Assembly: GCA_013399875.1 (NCBI GenBank)
Contig: VXAZ01018984.1
Location: 4,186,772-4,250,771 of the forward strand
Source of the DNA: Gymnorhina tibicen
Taxonomy: Eukaryota; Chordata; Aves; Passeriformes; Artamidae
Reading direction: 5' to 3'
DNA: 64,000 nucleotides
The position numbers and the translations under genes were made by a program. The notes beneath the pieces are model-generated. The model did not search any database. It saw nothing but the letters and a program-made list of their open reading frames with translations, and was not told where the DNA came from. Below are positions 10,227-22,320 of the stretch, one piece after another; the first letter of the stretch is position 1; every line of letters begins with the position of its first letter.

Positions 10227-13200
10227 CGCATTCCACAGAGCTCTCCCGTGTGCGTGCTTTGCTCACAAAGCTTTTGTTTTTTTGCACTGAGAGGTAAAGG
10301 GAAATTCTACAGCTCAAGCTGCCGAGGAGATAAGAAACCTGAAAACCTCCCAGATGGGTGTTTCATGTGCCTTACTTGCAGAAATTAAGAGCACAGAACT
10401 ATCCCAGCTCAAGCCTTCTTGCTTCCACTCTTTGTGAAGAATTTGCCATGCAATTCTCTGAGTGTGACTTCAGCACCAACTCTGAGTTACAGTTCCCTCC
10501 TAGAATTACTTCTTATTAACTGTATCATTTAAGAGGCAGAGTATTATTTCATACTCACATAGGCGATTAAAAGGGGAGTGATATTGGCTTTTTCCAGCCT
10601 GAAATCAAGAGGAAGATGAAGAACCTCTCATAAGGAATCCACCCCAGAGGAACAAGCAGACCAAAATTATCCATGCTGGACAGTGGCATAACAGTAGAAA
10701 TACATCTTGCACAGTTGCTGGTAGGGCAAGGAAAGACCTGAGGTAGATATAAGAAACCTGACTGAGCCTTAAAGTAATGTTTGGTTTTCACGAAAACTGC
10801 AGAGGATGAACAATTTTGTAAAGTTTTCCAAAAATCACCCAGGCAACAATAACCTGCAAAGGAAAATGAAAAACCCTAGTAAGCAAAGAATAAACCAGGA
10901 ACTGAATTTCAAGTAGAGGCATTTTCCCCCTGAATGTGCATCTTTCTTGGGTCTATAAATAGACCCAGCTGATGATGTGGGAAGGTCAGATGCAGCACTG
11001 CTGACTGATCACTCATACAACATATGAGAATTTTGGAACAGTAATTAAGTGAATCCTGAATGACTCGAAATTAAAGTCCTTGGATACTGAACTGCAAAGG
11101 TGTGATGCATATGAATACATTTGTGTGTTTACTTAGGAGCATTAGGAACACTGTGTGGGGTTTAAGAATGCCTTGAATTTCTCCAAATCTGCAAGCTTAG
11201 AAAAAGAGAAGGAAACAAACAAGTTCCTCTCTGTTGCTGATGTGCTGTAAATCCATGTCCCCTGCTTAAACCCCACAAAACAGCTCCCCTTCTATCCTCT
11301 CCCATCCTCTTCTTAAGTGGGGCAGGAAGAGAGAGTCTAAGGATGCTGAGGGTGGCTGTGACAGCATTGCTGCAGTGCCAGACAAGCACACGCAGGCAAA
11401 CTGCATCATGGCAAAAATCCCAGCTGCAGGAAAATTAATCAGTCCAGGGTCAGGACAGGACATGTGTTCCTCCCAAACCAAACACATGATACAGTTTGAC
11501 TGCGTTGCTGGACACACAAAAACAACAGCCTCGAAACACATGACACTAGAAGGATACCACACCTATAACACCTTATTTCTTAAAGCACTTGTCTCTTCCC
11601 GTGACCACAACGCTGCTGAGATTTCTATCTGTAGGTTAAAACCAAGGAGGCCACAATTATTTAAAAAGAGATGAAGTATGCTTCATCACTGATTAATCTT
11701 TTTGTTAAGTTCACTTGTAATTTATTTTTAATTTTATGCTTAATTTCTTTATCTGGATGGTGTACTTTTAGCATTTGAATGCAAAATAAGGCTTTCCTCA
11801 TAAAAGTGTGGGGTTTTTTAACCTTGTACATCTTTTTGATAATCCCAGTTTCAGAAGAGAAGTTTAAAACATGAATAAACAGGATAAGTATATATTATAA
11901 GTGACATGATGGATTAGCACAGCAGTAATTAAATGTCACAAGGCACAAGAGATTCTAGAAAAGCTCAGTCCATTGCATGCTCCATAGTGACTCCTGCAAA
12001 ACTTGAGGGATTTACAGAATGAATTAAATGGAAAAAGATGCACAAGAGTCTCAGGCCAGCTAAAGGATTTAATGAAATATCTCCCATCTCAAACAACAGA
12101 CAACACATACAGCTATTCTTTCCTACCAAAATTCAGAGCAGGCAGCTGGACTGAAAGCAAGGAAGTGTTGATCGACAACCAATACTGGGATCATATTAAG
12201 AAACAACTTCTCCTTCCCCTCATCGCAGAATCAATTTCTTTTACAAAAATTCATAAATTTGGACTGTCCTCCAAGCACTTTGTTTAAAATCAAACTAATG
12301 CACAAACTGAGTATGATCTCCTCCGTCCTGTGTGTTAAATTTTGTCCCAAATCCAATACCACCAGGAAAGGCAGACAATCTACTGGCTGGCCAGTGCAAA
12401 CCATTAAGAAATTGGCTGCAACTGCTGATGGCAAAATTGATAGTTTGGCATAAGAGAACGAGTATATTAAATGCAAAGAAAACACAAGAATGTTACTAAA
12501 GCCTTATGCTTCTTTACCTTACTGAAGCAGGGTGGGGATATCAGAAGCACAAAACATTCCACTTATTGCACCCAGCAAAGCACAGAACAGTTTTGCCGTT
12601 TGCTCTCTTTGTACCTAAATATTACAGCCTTAAAAGACTAAAATCCCACCTCTCTGCTCAGCCAGCTGCAGACTGGTTTGCCAGGGCTGCCACCCGACAG
12701 CAAGATGCAGAGCTCCACAGCCTGGAGGAGTTCACCATCCCAGCTCCCACACTGCTGAGCGGCGGCCAGGATGCTGCTCCTCAATCAGCCGATGGATTGC
12801 TGTAGTTCTGAGGTCAGGAGTTTGAGAGCAAGTGAAGAGCAGTGATGTTTTACTCCAAAACATCCCACTGTAAAACGAGTGATTCAGCAGCTGATTCATG
12901 GCGGCTGAGATGTCCAGGAATGGGGCGTGGGGTGGGGTGGACAGATGGGGCCTGTGATGCCATCCATGCTATGCTACCCCCACTGTGAATCAGAACTCTG
13001 ACACGAGTCCTGTAGCTCTGTATCTACAGATCTGCATCATTTCTGTAGCATGCTTGGTGCCTCCCGCGTCCTTCAAACTGACAAAACTGAAATTCGATGT
13101 TTTATGGGAGCAGTTTCCCCTGCACTATTACCAGAAGAGTACCATTGTGGTATTAGACTTTCACTAACCTTGGGGAGCATGATCCACTCTATGTGACAGG

Positions 13201-13419
13201 GATGCGAACCCTGGGATGTGACAGGGATGTAATCCTAACCCACCCCAGGTGATCAGCACCGAAAGGTCCACCTTCTCTACCTGCATGGTCAGTAGCTAAG
13301 TGTGGGTCTGGGCCATTTCAGAGTGATAACCAGCTTCATCAAGAGCTGTTCACATGTCCATCCACAGCCAACAGAAGCAGCATTATTTCAGTACTTAGAC
13401 CTGGCAGCTGGTAGTTTGG
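10227..13419. other. Non-coding stretch, probable intron
   Basis: No repeat family or exon was recognised. A locally GC-richer patch at about 12640-12800 has an open plus-strand frame but no recognisable domain and no good splice context. Short open frames elsewhere look fortuitous. Confidence 0.6.
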
Positions 13420-13520
13420 ATTTGCTTCTGACTCTGCTACAAGCTCCTCACGTGGCTTTAGTCCAGTCACTCAATTTCTCATTAGTGCATTCCTCTGCTT
13501 GGCAGTACAAAGAGGGATAA
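13420..13520 (+). mobile_element. Probable MIR-like SINE relic
   Basis: The order of motifs matches the MIR core: TTCTGACTCTGCTAC, then a GTG-G-C-TTAGTCCAGTCACTCAATTTCTC block corresponding to the usual accuracy of 'gtgacctt..caagtcact', then a purine tail AGAGGGATAA. It is highly diverged, as expected for an amniote-age SINE. The call is from memory of the consensus. Confidence 0.5.
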
Positions 13521-16500
13521 GTATAGGGTTATTTCCTTTCATTAAGCACTAAGATCTTTTTTCAAAAGGTGTACAGAAGATGTATCATATAGTACTGCCA
13601 GGAGCACGGTACTAGCCTTAAGCATGAAGCTCTCTTGACATGGTTCCTTCTTCAACCTCATCAAAGCAAGACAACCTTCTGAATCCCCAAACTGTTGCTC
13701 TTTGCAGACATCCAAAGGCTTGGCCTTTTGGTGCAACCTACAGTACACTTCAAAAGAAAACACCTTTCCCTTTTGTAATAATAATAGGCAGCCAAGTTGT
13801 TATTTACAACAGCGAGCTGCAGTAGTGTTAAATAACAGTACTAAATTTCATTTAACTGTTTTTGCCTAAAACCTCATTGCCAAATGTCTCTTTGCCATTT
13901 AGATGATGCAGAAAAAATGCTGGTTTTAAGGCAAAAAATTAATATAATCCTTTTTTTCCCCCCAGTTGCTGAGTCCTTATGTTTCCATGAACAGCACAGA
14001 ATTTTTACTGACACTTCAATGTACATCAGGTTGAAAGCAGTATATTTACATTTGCTGCAATAGAAATACTTCCGTTAAAAAACCACCAACACAACAACAA
14101 AAAAACCACTTTCCAGTGCCTAGATTGAAGATAAAAATGGATGGTTCCACTTTGGCGGTTAGGAAAGGAAGTACAACTCCATATCCGCATCAGTTATACT
14201 TGCCTCACACCCATTTACATCTAGGCTGGGTATCAGCCAGTGGCTTCTAGAACAGAGCTGGGTCTGAGGTACAGAGGACTTGTAAAACAGTTGTCTGCAA
14301 TCAGCTTGACTGATTCCTTGGGAAATCAAAGAGAAGCACATTATAGCCAAAATGACTGAAAAGAGCTTTTTCCCCAGTCTAGGCAGGGCCATAGCAGAAA
14401 CCTCCTCCCCTCACACGCTGGTTTGTGTCAGCCTTTGAGATCCAGCAGCAGTTCCCGTGCCCGACTGAGGGCGGACCCTTGGGCTTTGCAATCGATGGTC
14501 AGATGCTCCTTGCCCTGAAACAATTACACCTATTAAGTCACCACCCAGCAGGTATGGTATTGAGCAAATGTACACCTCGCTGGGCTGTGAAAAGATCATT
14601 ACAAACATGGCCTAATAGTGTCTGAATCCCTGCAGGATGTTTAAGGGAGGATCAACTCTAGTCCTGATGGACAAGTACTGTCAGTTCAGCACGCTACATT
14701 CATGCGGAAAACGCCTGGCCTTGTATCAATGAGAGCAATTATCTCAGAGAATACCCCACTCCCCAGTCTGACTCAAGCTGATTTATCCTCTGTCTTACTC
14801 CTTGTGAATCCAAATGTCTCACTGTGCTGGCTGACGCCGCCTCAGCTCCCAGGCTCCTCTCTGCTGGTGTGTTACCTGGTATTTCTGGCCCTATTTCCAG
14901 ATGTGACAAGAAGCAAGCAGAGTACCTGGCCCCATGGGAGGGGCAGGTGACCTGGGGAACATTTTATTCTGGGGAGAAGATGCATTTTAATGAATCAAAA
15001 CCAAAATAGTCAGAATGCATGGATCTGAGTCATGCAGTGCTATTCTGGAGCCGCCTAGGGAGAGTGAGCTGGATTGTTGTCATGATCCTGCACATTTTCC
15101 ATTTAAAAATACAGCCATACTAAATGCCACCCATTCAGGTTCCTCACTGTAGTGATTTACTTTTTTAATACTACTTCTTACAGCAGCTAGAACAGAGGAG
15201 AAATTAGCTACAGCTTTCAGCTGGAGTCTTTGCCTCCTCTTTGTAAATTATATACTGTCTTGCTGTAGCTGCAAAATGCTCTCTGGAAGTTTTGTTTACA
15301 AGTTCATTTTCTATCAAAGTGTTTATTAGATGATGTGGCTCAGTCCCTCATACCCATGCCAAGCAAAGGGCACTTGTCAGTGCTTGCACAATACACCTGT
15401 GTGTTTACTAACATTTGGAAAAAATGCTTAAGTACGTGCAATCACAAACTCTGCCTCCTCCTCTGAAATGCAGGCAATCTATCCCAACCAGCCCTAGAAC
15501 GTGTCATAACACCAGACCCTTACGGTGATGTACAGCACAGACTGGCAACATAATCCACACACAGCTCCTGCCTGCCTTCACCCCAAGAAAACCTCGCTTT
15601 TTAACTACCCAGTTACAAAAGTAAAGCCCATGTTGTCAGCTTTTCCAGTTCGTATTCCTTCACTGACACTGCTCCAGGGCTGAACTGTGCCGGTCACTTC
15701 TGACCCAGTGTGACAGCAGCTCACCCCACAGACCATGAACAGGTATGGTGACTCTGCACTCCCCAAGGACTGTTTAGATAACCCGCACAACTGGAGCACA
15801 GGCAACAACACACTGTGCTGTCCCCCAAAACCTCAGCAGAAAGAAACCACGGAGAATGTAAACCAACAGGGATTCAGTGCACCATACACAAAAAGCATTT
15901 TACTCAGTGTCTGGCACAGCTGTGAGCTTAACCTCTGCTAAATCAGTAATTTCTTTCCTCTTTCACAAAGATTTAACAAATCTTACAGTGGCCTGTTTCA
16001 GTCCTGCTGTTCAAAGGAGTGATATCCCCACTGCTTATCCAAAATCAGAGCTTGGTCTCACCTATTAGCTCTCTCCAGTACAGCTCATGAGTCAGCTACT
16101 TGTCTTGAGTATATTTAGCATTGATTTTCAGCTGATTATCAGCTTCTCTCCAAGGCATCTCATTTGGAAGCTGTAAGATAAGCCTGAGGAAGCCGTACCT
16201 CAAAAAGCTATTCTCAGCTTTCAAAATAAAGAGACAGCCCAGAGACCCAGTCCTGCCTACCCAAATCCCAGTTTCCCACAGATGGCACGTCATCTCAGCC
16301 CACCAAAGCGGTAATCTCACTGAAAGCAACCCCCTCAACATTCCTCGCTTAGACATAGCTGCCCGAAGTACAGAGCACCTCTTTGTTCCCGGCTCTTTTG
16401 ATTTTTCAGGCCATTCTTGCCCTTTGAGAGGAGTCAGCCCTGTTCCAGAGCTCCGCTCTGTTCAGGCACACACCCCTGAAAGAGTTCCTCACCCCTCGGT

Positions 16501-16733
16501 GCTATATTTAGCTTTACACACAGCCAGACTGGGAGGCACTGCTTGTTAGGGCTGCCTTAGTTTACAGTCTGGACTGAGCACGACGAGCATCACACTGGTC
16601 TTGGGTCATTTAACACTGATTTTGGGTCATTTAACAGTCCTTACTCTCCTCGTACCCCTGAACTGCTGCCACCTCGCACAGCGCAGGAACCTGGAGTTTT
16701 ACCACAGTTACACTCAGCAGATGCCCAGCAAAA

Positions 16734-16782
<49 letters not shown>

Positions 16783-17139
16783 CCCGCCCACACACCCATT
16801 TTACTCAGCCCTACAAGCACAGTCTGGTAAATCAGTCCTTTTTTATCCTTCCCATCCAAAAAAACCAGCAATCAGTTGAACTGACGGGCGTAAAGAAAAG
16901 CAGGGAAAGCTTCTCCAAGGATTTATAGCCACCGAAAAAAAATCACATCGTGCAGTTTTAGGACCCCGTTCTGTCTTACTACAGGGAAGGGGACAAGGAA
17001 AACGACCCAATCGCCGCACTGCCAAGTGCTTCTTCTGCTGGGTTGAAGTCTCTGTCCCTTCTCCAATATGCTGATACCCCCCAAAAAAAAGAGCAGCTCT
17101 GTCTGTACAGAACTGGGTAGCCAAGAAGGAGGTTAAACA
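13521..17139. other. Non-coding stretch between MIR relic and CpG-rich island
   Basis: It contains a 77-codon minus-strand open frame at 14159-14392 with a signal-peptide-like start (MALPRLGKKLFSVILAIMCF), which I do not recognise and consider probably fortuitous. It also holds a short duplication of TTGGGTCATTTAACA near 16602-16636 and the AC microsatellite at 16735. A TATA-like CTATAAAT on the minus strand lies at about 16922-16930. Confidence 0.6.
16735..16778. repeat. (AC)22 dinucleotide microsatellite
   Basis: There are 44 uninterrupted bases of AC followed by an imperfect CCCACACACCC tail. It is probably length-polymorphic. Confidence 0.97.
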
Positions 17140-17187
17140 CCAGGAGGAATGAGACCTTCTTGCCGGGGCTGGCAATAAGAAGACAGA

Positions 17188-17235
17188 GATGGATGGATGG
17201 AGACGGACGGATGGAGACGGACGGATGGACGGACA
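17188..17235. repeat. (GATG/GACG)n tandem repeat
   Basis: Interspersed GGATG and GGACG units form a degenerate tetranucleotide array inside the CpG-rich island. Confidence 0.9.
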
Positions 17236-17328
17236 AGACGCACCGCAGACTCACGGACTGTACCTGGAAGTGGCCGCAGGCACTCCCGGCCCCAAACGCT
17301 GCTTTATGGCTCTCACGCACTCATCATC

Positions 17329-17395
17329 CACAGCACAGCACAGCACAGCACAACACAGCACAGCGCGGCACAGGACAGCACGGCTCGGCTCGGCT
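17329..17395. repeat. Pentanucleotide repeats (CACAG)n and (CGGCT)3 next to the gap
   Basis: CACAG-like units run from 17329 to about 17380 and pass into three CGGCT units at 17381-17395. Low complexity and high GC probably caused the adjacent assembly gap. Confidence 0.88.
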
Positions 17396-17415
17396 CCCCA
17401 CGGGACTGTGCCGGC

Positions 17416-17485
17416 NNNNNNNNNNNNNNNNNNNNNNNNNNNNNNNNNNNNNNNNNNNNNNNNNNNNNNNNNNNNNNNNNNNNNN
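17416..17485. other. Assembly gap (70 N)
   Basis: Seventy undetermined bases lie in the middle of the CpG-rich island. Both edges are very GC-rich. The gap may hide part of a first exon or promoter. Confidence 1.
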
Positions 17486-17609
17486 GTGCCGCTGGCCCGG
17501 CGCCATCCCGCCGGCAGTGGTCGGAAGAGAATCCTTAGGGATGGGCAGCAGCGGGACACACACGCACACAATGCCTCCTCTGGGTCTCCCAGGTGGTATT
17601 TCCAGCACG

Positions 17610-17619
17610 GGGGATTTCC
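17610..17619. promoter_or_regulatory. Consensus kappaB-like motif
   Basis: GGGGATTTCC fits the GGGRNNYYCC pattern for NF-kappaB. It lies about 130 bases upstream, in the minus-strand sense, of the gapped CpG island. RASGEF1B is known as a Toll-like-receptor-induced gene, so the position is suggestive. A single ten-base match proves nothing by itself. Confidence 0.35.
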
Positions 17620-17919
17620 TCAGCCCGAAGCGGTGTCTTCTCTCTTCCCAGTTCTCATCCTGTTCCCCCCGCCGCTCATGCACAGTAATCTTCAAAAAGG
17701 ACTTGCGCAGATCCACTACAACTCCTCACCCACTGCCCTTCGTTTTCTCTGCAGTTCAATTTACTAGCTTGGATCTGGTGCCCCATTGCTCTTGCATGGA
17801 GTGACAAACACTTTGCCTCTACGTGCTCTCCAGAGCACTCTGAGTTTTCTCCACTTCTTGCACAGCACTCTCAGTCAGCACTTTCCCAGGCTGAAAAGTC
17901 CAGGTTTACCCAGTCACTC

Positions 17920-18215
17920 TATGAATAGGGTCCAAATCTTGGACAATCCGTGTTATCCTCCACCAATCTTTTTGCAGTACCTCTAAACCTTCTGAGATGA
18001 GGGAAATGGAGCTGCATATGCACAGTTCGAGGTGCAATTGAATGTCGGATTTAGGGAGCGATACTCCAACTTTCCTTTTTCTCCACCACCTCCTAACATT
18101 TACTGATCTATGCTCAGTTTCGTTTTTTGACCCCTCAGAATATGCAGTCCAGGTCTTCCTATGGAGTGGCAGCAGCCAGGTCAGAGCCTGTGCTTTACAA
18201 GAGAGGCTAACTAGA
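17920..18215 (-). mobile_element. Decayed CR1 LINE fragment (ORF2 C-terminal region)
   Basis: The minus-strand translation includes LHLELCICSSISLISEGLEV then LQKDWWRITRIVQDLD, aligning with the CR1 ORF2 C-terminal block that usually reads like RPHLEYC..FW..ELLERVQRRATKMI.GLE. The plus strand read directly also shows matches to the antisense CR1 text, such as a CCAGGTCTTCCTATGGAGTG stretch followed by CAGAGCCTG. It is strongly diverged but stays mostly open over about 100 codons. Confidence 0.6.
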
Positions 18216-18239
18216 CGCATCAGGTCTTTCACTAATTGA

Positions 18240-21200
18240 AGAAATTGGTAGTTAAAGGCTTGAAAGACAGGTGCCTCTAGCTACTACTTCTACATCCAAG
18301 TATAGAGGGAGCTTGAATAAACCTAACATCCTGTGGCCAGGATGATTTTGGAGGCAATCACACAATCCTGCCTACCTGCCTTCCCATTTCTTTAAATAGA
18401 GAATCTGGAAACAAATACTTGCAAAAATGAGTTTTAAATTAATTGTGCTGGCAACGTAACTTAATTGTAAAAGGAACCCCAACACAAAGAGCCTTTGTGC
18501 ACACAACTGTCTCTCTGGAATTAGGACTTAAACACGCATGTGGTCTCACTGTGGCTTCTAGAAATTACTTGCAAGTCTTCCAGTTCTGGATTCACACAAA
18601 AGCCTGCTCTGTCCCTTCGGACAGTGTCACATATGATGCGAAATATAGCAAAATGACATTGCAGTGTTATTTCTGAAGGAAGATGACACAATGCCAAGTC
18701 ACGGGTCACAGCACTTGCACACATATCCATAGACATAAAAGTACAAATGGGTACTTTTCCCTTTTTGGTGAATATGTCAGAGGATGGTGCTACGTGTTTT
18801 CCTCAGGCCCTGCTCTGTGGTGGTTCTACTTCCAGTTCCTCTCTGGGACAGGTTCCTCAATGCAGTAAATTACCTGATTTCTTGATTCCTGTTTACCCCT
18901 ACAATTCCCTTCATCAGACAACCCTTGTTACTATACATACAAGAAATCTACTGGAAAAAAATTTAGACTTCATCCAGATGAAAGGGGTTCCCTTTTTCTT
19001 TTTGCCCCTTTCAGATTCAAGGGCAAACATTGCTTTTTCCTCCCCTTGTCCCCTGTGTTCTCAGACAACATCTTTGATTAAAGCAGAAATATTTTACTGA
19101 AGGAATTGCAAGTACAGGCGCATTTATCCTGGTTTGTTTTGGTGCAGTCTGACAAGAGCGAAGGCGGCCTGTGGGCTCCCTGGCAGGCAGGAATATCCCA
19201 GGGAAGTGACGGGTGATGCACTGAGCGACTCGGTGTGGTGCTGCTCAAGCCTCCTTCGCAGCAGTGCAGGTGGGTATGAATCACTTGGCAAGAGCTGAGA
19301 GGAGATCAAAACTTGAAAGGAGGTTAAGAATTACAGTTGTGAGTCAACGTTTCAAGTGCAGAACATGCCTGGTCTGCCTTGCTCAGATGTTTTGCTTGTT
19401 TATTCTTCCCATTTTGATATGGTAGTTCTCACAACAGCAACGCAGATGAAGGGAATTAAGCACAAAGTCTAGAAAACTACATGGGGTATGATTAAACCAA
19501 TTAAACCAATGCTTGCTAAACAAGTTCTGTGCAGGCAATGTTTTCCTAAATTCCAGGGCTGGTTCTCATGGCTGGATCTGCTGGCATGAAATCCAGCATC
19601 CAGGCTGGGCTTTAGCATGAGACCCTCCACCGTGGCAGAAATACAGGCTGCAGGCTTGGACTGCAAACCAGGGCTCTGCTTTGCCTGGGTATTTGGGTTG
19701 TGGGAAATTTCATCCACAGTTCCATCTTATCTCCATTATTACTACAAAAACATCAGCATGTGAGAACAGAATGTGTTGCTTTGAAACAAAATGGATTTCA
19801 GGAGAGAAGAGTATTTTTCTATGTAGTAGACATGGAAAATCCCATGGCAAGCAAACTACAATTCTGGCTAAATGTAACCAGGCTCCTGGGTTTTCAGACC
19901 TACTCCAGAAAAGACAACTTTAACAGCAATGCCAATATCAACTGCAGAAGAAGTGAGAGCTTTGAAATTTCACTACGTTCATGGAATGAAAATGCATTTT
20001 TTTCAGGATATTTCAGTTTACTTTTCTGCTGACTAATAAGTGAGCTAATATGCTTCAAATCAGCATGTTCATACTATTCCATATCTGTCTAAGAAACAAG
20101 AATTGGAAGTTATAAAGAATGGAAGGTAGGGGGAAAGCAAATTTAAATGGTATCGGATAACTTGAAGAAATTAAGCTTTAGAAAACTCACCAAGTCTGGG
20201 CATAGTGAAAACAGAGTTGTTAACTCTATGCAACTTGTGTTGTGGCCTAACTTCTGTTATGTGGTTGAAAATCTGTGTACTGATAAAACAACCTACACCC
20301 TCCCCATCTCCAGGTTTATCCCGATCCCGTGCAGCATGGATTGTGCTACATGCCCCAGCCTAATACTCATCATTTCCACGTGATAAATCAGAAACCATTT
20401 CCCTCAGTTTATCCAGCAATCGTTTGCTAGTCATGCAAGCATGGTAAAACAGTTAAATGACGGTGAATTTTAAGCATGAAGAGAGAACATTCTCTCTTGT
20501 TTCAGCAACTGACTGTCTGGACAGTTCTCCATCAGAGCAGTGTGAAACAATTGGCTAAACTAGCTGCTTTCTGCCTCCTGTAAATCCAAAAGGTCACCAA
20601 AGAATAATAATTAAGAGGAAACAGCCAGTATCCTTTTTTTTTTTAAATTTTTTTAAAAATTTTAGTACTTGTTGCTGTGCAAATAAATCAGCCCTTACCC
20701 TGTGGTTTGTAGCAGTTGCCTGCATAAAGCAGAAAGACATCAGGTTTCATTTTAGCCCTATGTTTATTCAGCTTGAACTTGAACTAGGATCATATTAAAA
20801 ACAGATTACAAACCATTTAAGAGCTCTTAATGCTTGCCAAAACTAGCCTGTGGTTTTAAATGAGATGCAAGGCAAAACAAATGAAAAGTAGTATTTCAGT
20901 CACTGTAGAGAAGCCATGTTACCTAAAATGTGCACAACATATTTGGCATTTCAAAAAGCACTCAGCAGAACTCCATGTACAAAGAGTACTCTTGTGCAAA
21001 TGGATGGAAGGGAAGGATTTAGAACCTGAAGTCAATTGTCTGAAATTGAAGAGTCTGGCAATACTAGTACACATTTAAACCTGTGCACTGCACTCCTGCT
21101 GAAATCACTGGGACACCTGCAGAACTTGACACATCTGTTACATTTAGTGCAGAACCAGATATCAAAGCTCTTGACCACTCTGAATTTTCAAAAAACTGCT

Positions 21201-22220
21201 TCAAATTCAATTCACACTGTAAACATGTAGATTAGAGGGAGTCCAGCAGATCACCACAACTTTGCCTTGGTTTCGAGTTTGAAATGAAGTGCGTACTTCA
21301 GTGATTTGACAGGGGGATTCAAGCAACAGTGTTCAGTGTTTAGATGCATTACTGTGGCAGTGCAGGGGTTGTGTGTGGACATTAAGAGACGTAAAAGCAC
21401 TCAGGGCACTTGAATAGTAGGCATACAGTAGTTCCTGTAGCAGATCTGTTGTAATGAGACTTTGATTTTAGCTGTTTACAGCTTTGTCAGAATTTTAAGC
21501 AATTGGAACTCAAAGTGTTGGTGGCACGTGCCTGCTTCAGGCTAGGACAAAATTCAGAAAACATTATTTATGCTCTTCTGAAAAGGTGGTGGACAGAAAC
21601 CTGCTGTTATTGCTCATATTCCTGTGTTGACTATAGCTTTCTTATTCCTTCCTGTTACCTACTGAAGGAAGCCTTCTGTGCAAAGCCTTGGACAGGGTCT
21701 TGAAAATTGAAAGGATATGCTCCCTCTAATTTGCCTTGAATGTTTTGCCTTTAATGCAAGAACTGCCCAAATTCAGACAAGATCTGTGCCTGCCCTGCGA
21801 GCACATGTGAGAATTTGTCAGCATCATTGTCACAGATCTTCTCACAATGGACAAAATCTGTCCCAAGCTTTAGGGGCTGAGTTGGACTTCCACTTCAGTG
21901 ATCCCCTTCAGTGCAGTGGGCACCAGAGCTGAGAAGATGGAGAGTCCGTTTTATGTTCTCTGTCCCTCCATGTTAACACCAAGACAGTGTGAAAAGGAGG
22001 GGAAAAGTTCCTGATCCTGACTCAGTATGGCTTAATCCCAGTTTTTATTGCTGAAAGATACTGTTTTTTCATTGCAATCACTTGCATTATCAGTGACCTC
22101 TATTTAGTTGTCCCAAAGGAATAAACTGTCCAAGGTGAAGTAATTAACTCTCCCTTTGGTTTATATAAAACTTCCCCAAAGTATCTTAATTAATAAGTCT
22201 TTGCAAATTTGAAAAATATT
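18240..22220. other. Non-coding stretch
   Basis: No exon or repeat family was recognised. An AT-only tract lies at about 20634-20663, and a 10-base tandem (ATTAAACCAA) near 19491-19511. Open frames are short and lack family similarity. Confidence 0.6.
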
Positions 22221-22320
22221 CCACCTTGTCTTACAGACAAAGAAACGGAGGCATTTTCAAAGGCAGCATGTGAACACCTAACATCTAGGACAGAATCCCG
22301 ATCCCCAAGTCCTCTGTGGC
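22221..22320 (+). mobile_element. Possible MIR-like SINE relic
   Basis: CTTACAGACAAAGAAACGGA followed by GGCA and a later GACAGAATCCCGATCCCCA resembles the MIR core and downstream part (ttacag..gaaactgaggca; gcagagc.gg.attcgaaccc). Divergence is high and the call is tentative. Confidence 0.35.

Larger units (their letters stand above)
17140..17560 (-). promoter_or_regulatory. RASGEF1B: CpG-rich island, candidate RASGEF1B promoter and first non-coding exon
   Basis: This is the only cluster in the window dense in CG dinucleotides (CGGACGG, GCGCGGC, GCCGGC, GGCCCGGCGCC and others), and it is split by a 70-base gap. On the minus strand two possible splice donors follow: GTCC|GTGAGT (exon end 17255) and TTCCAG|GTACAG (exon end 17264). 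A first exon running from inside or beyond the gap to one of them would supply the missing 5'UTR exon implied by the acceptor at 5431, with an intron of about 11.8 kb. The sequence shows the base composition and donor-like sites; the promoter role is inference. Confidence 0.4.

Noticed and set aside
10799..10857. Minus-strand TTTCCTTTGCAG acceptor followed by an open segment, considered as a RASGEF1B 5' exon
   Set aside because: No GT donor follows at the expected end and the open frame stops soon after.
12506..12805. GC-richer patch with an open frame ending in SADGLL, considered as an exon
   Set aside because: There are no convincing acceptor/donor pair and no recognisable protein.
17160..17804. 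Frames of up to 214 codons spanning the N gap
   Set aside because: They are open only because N runs and simple repeats lack stops; the residues outside the gap are low-complexity.
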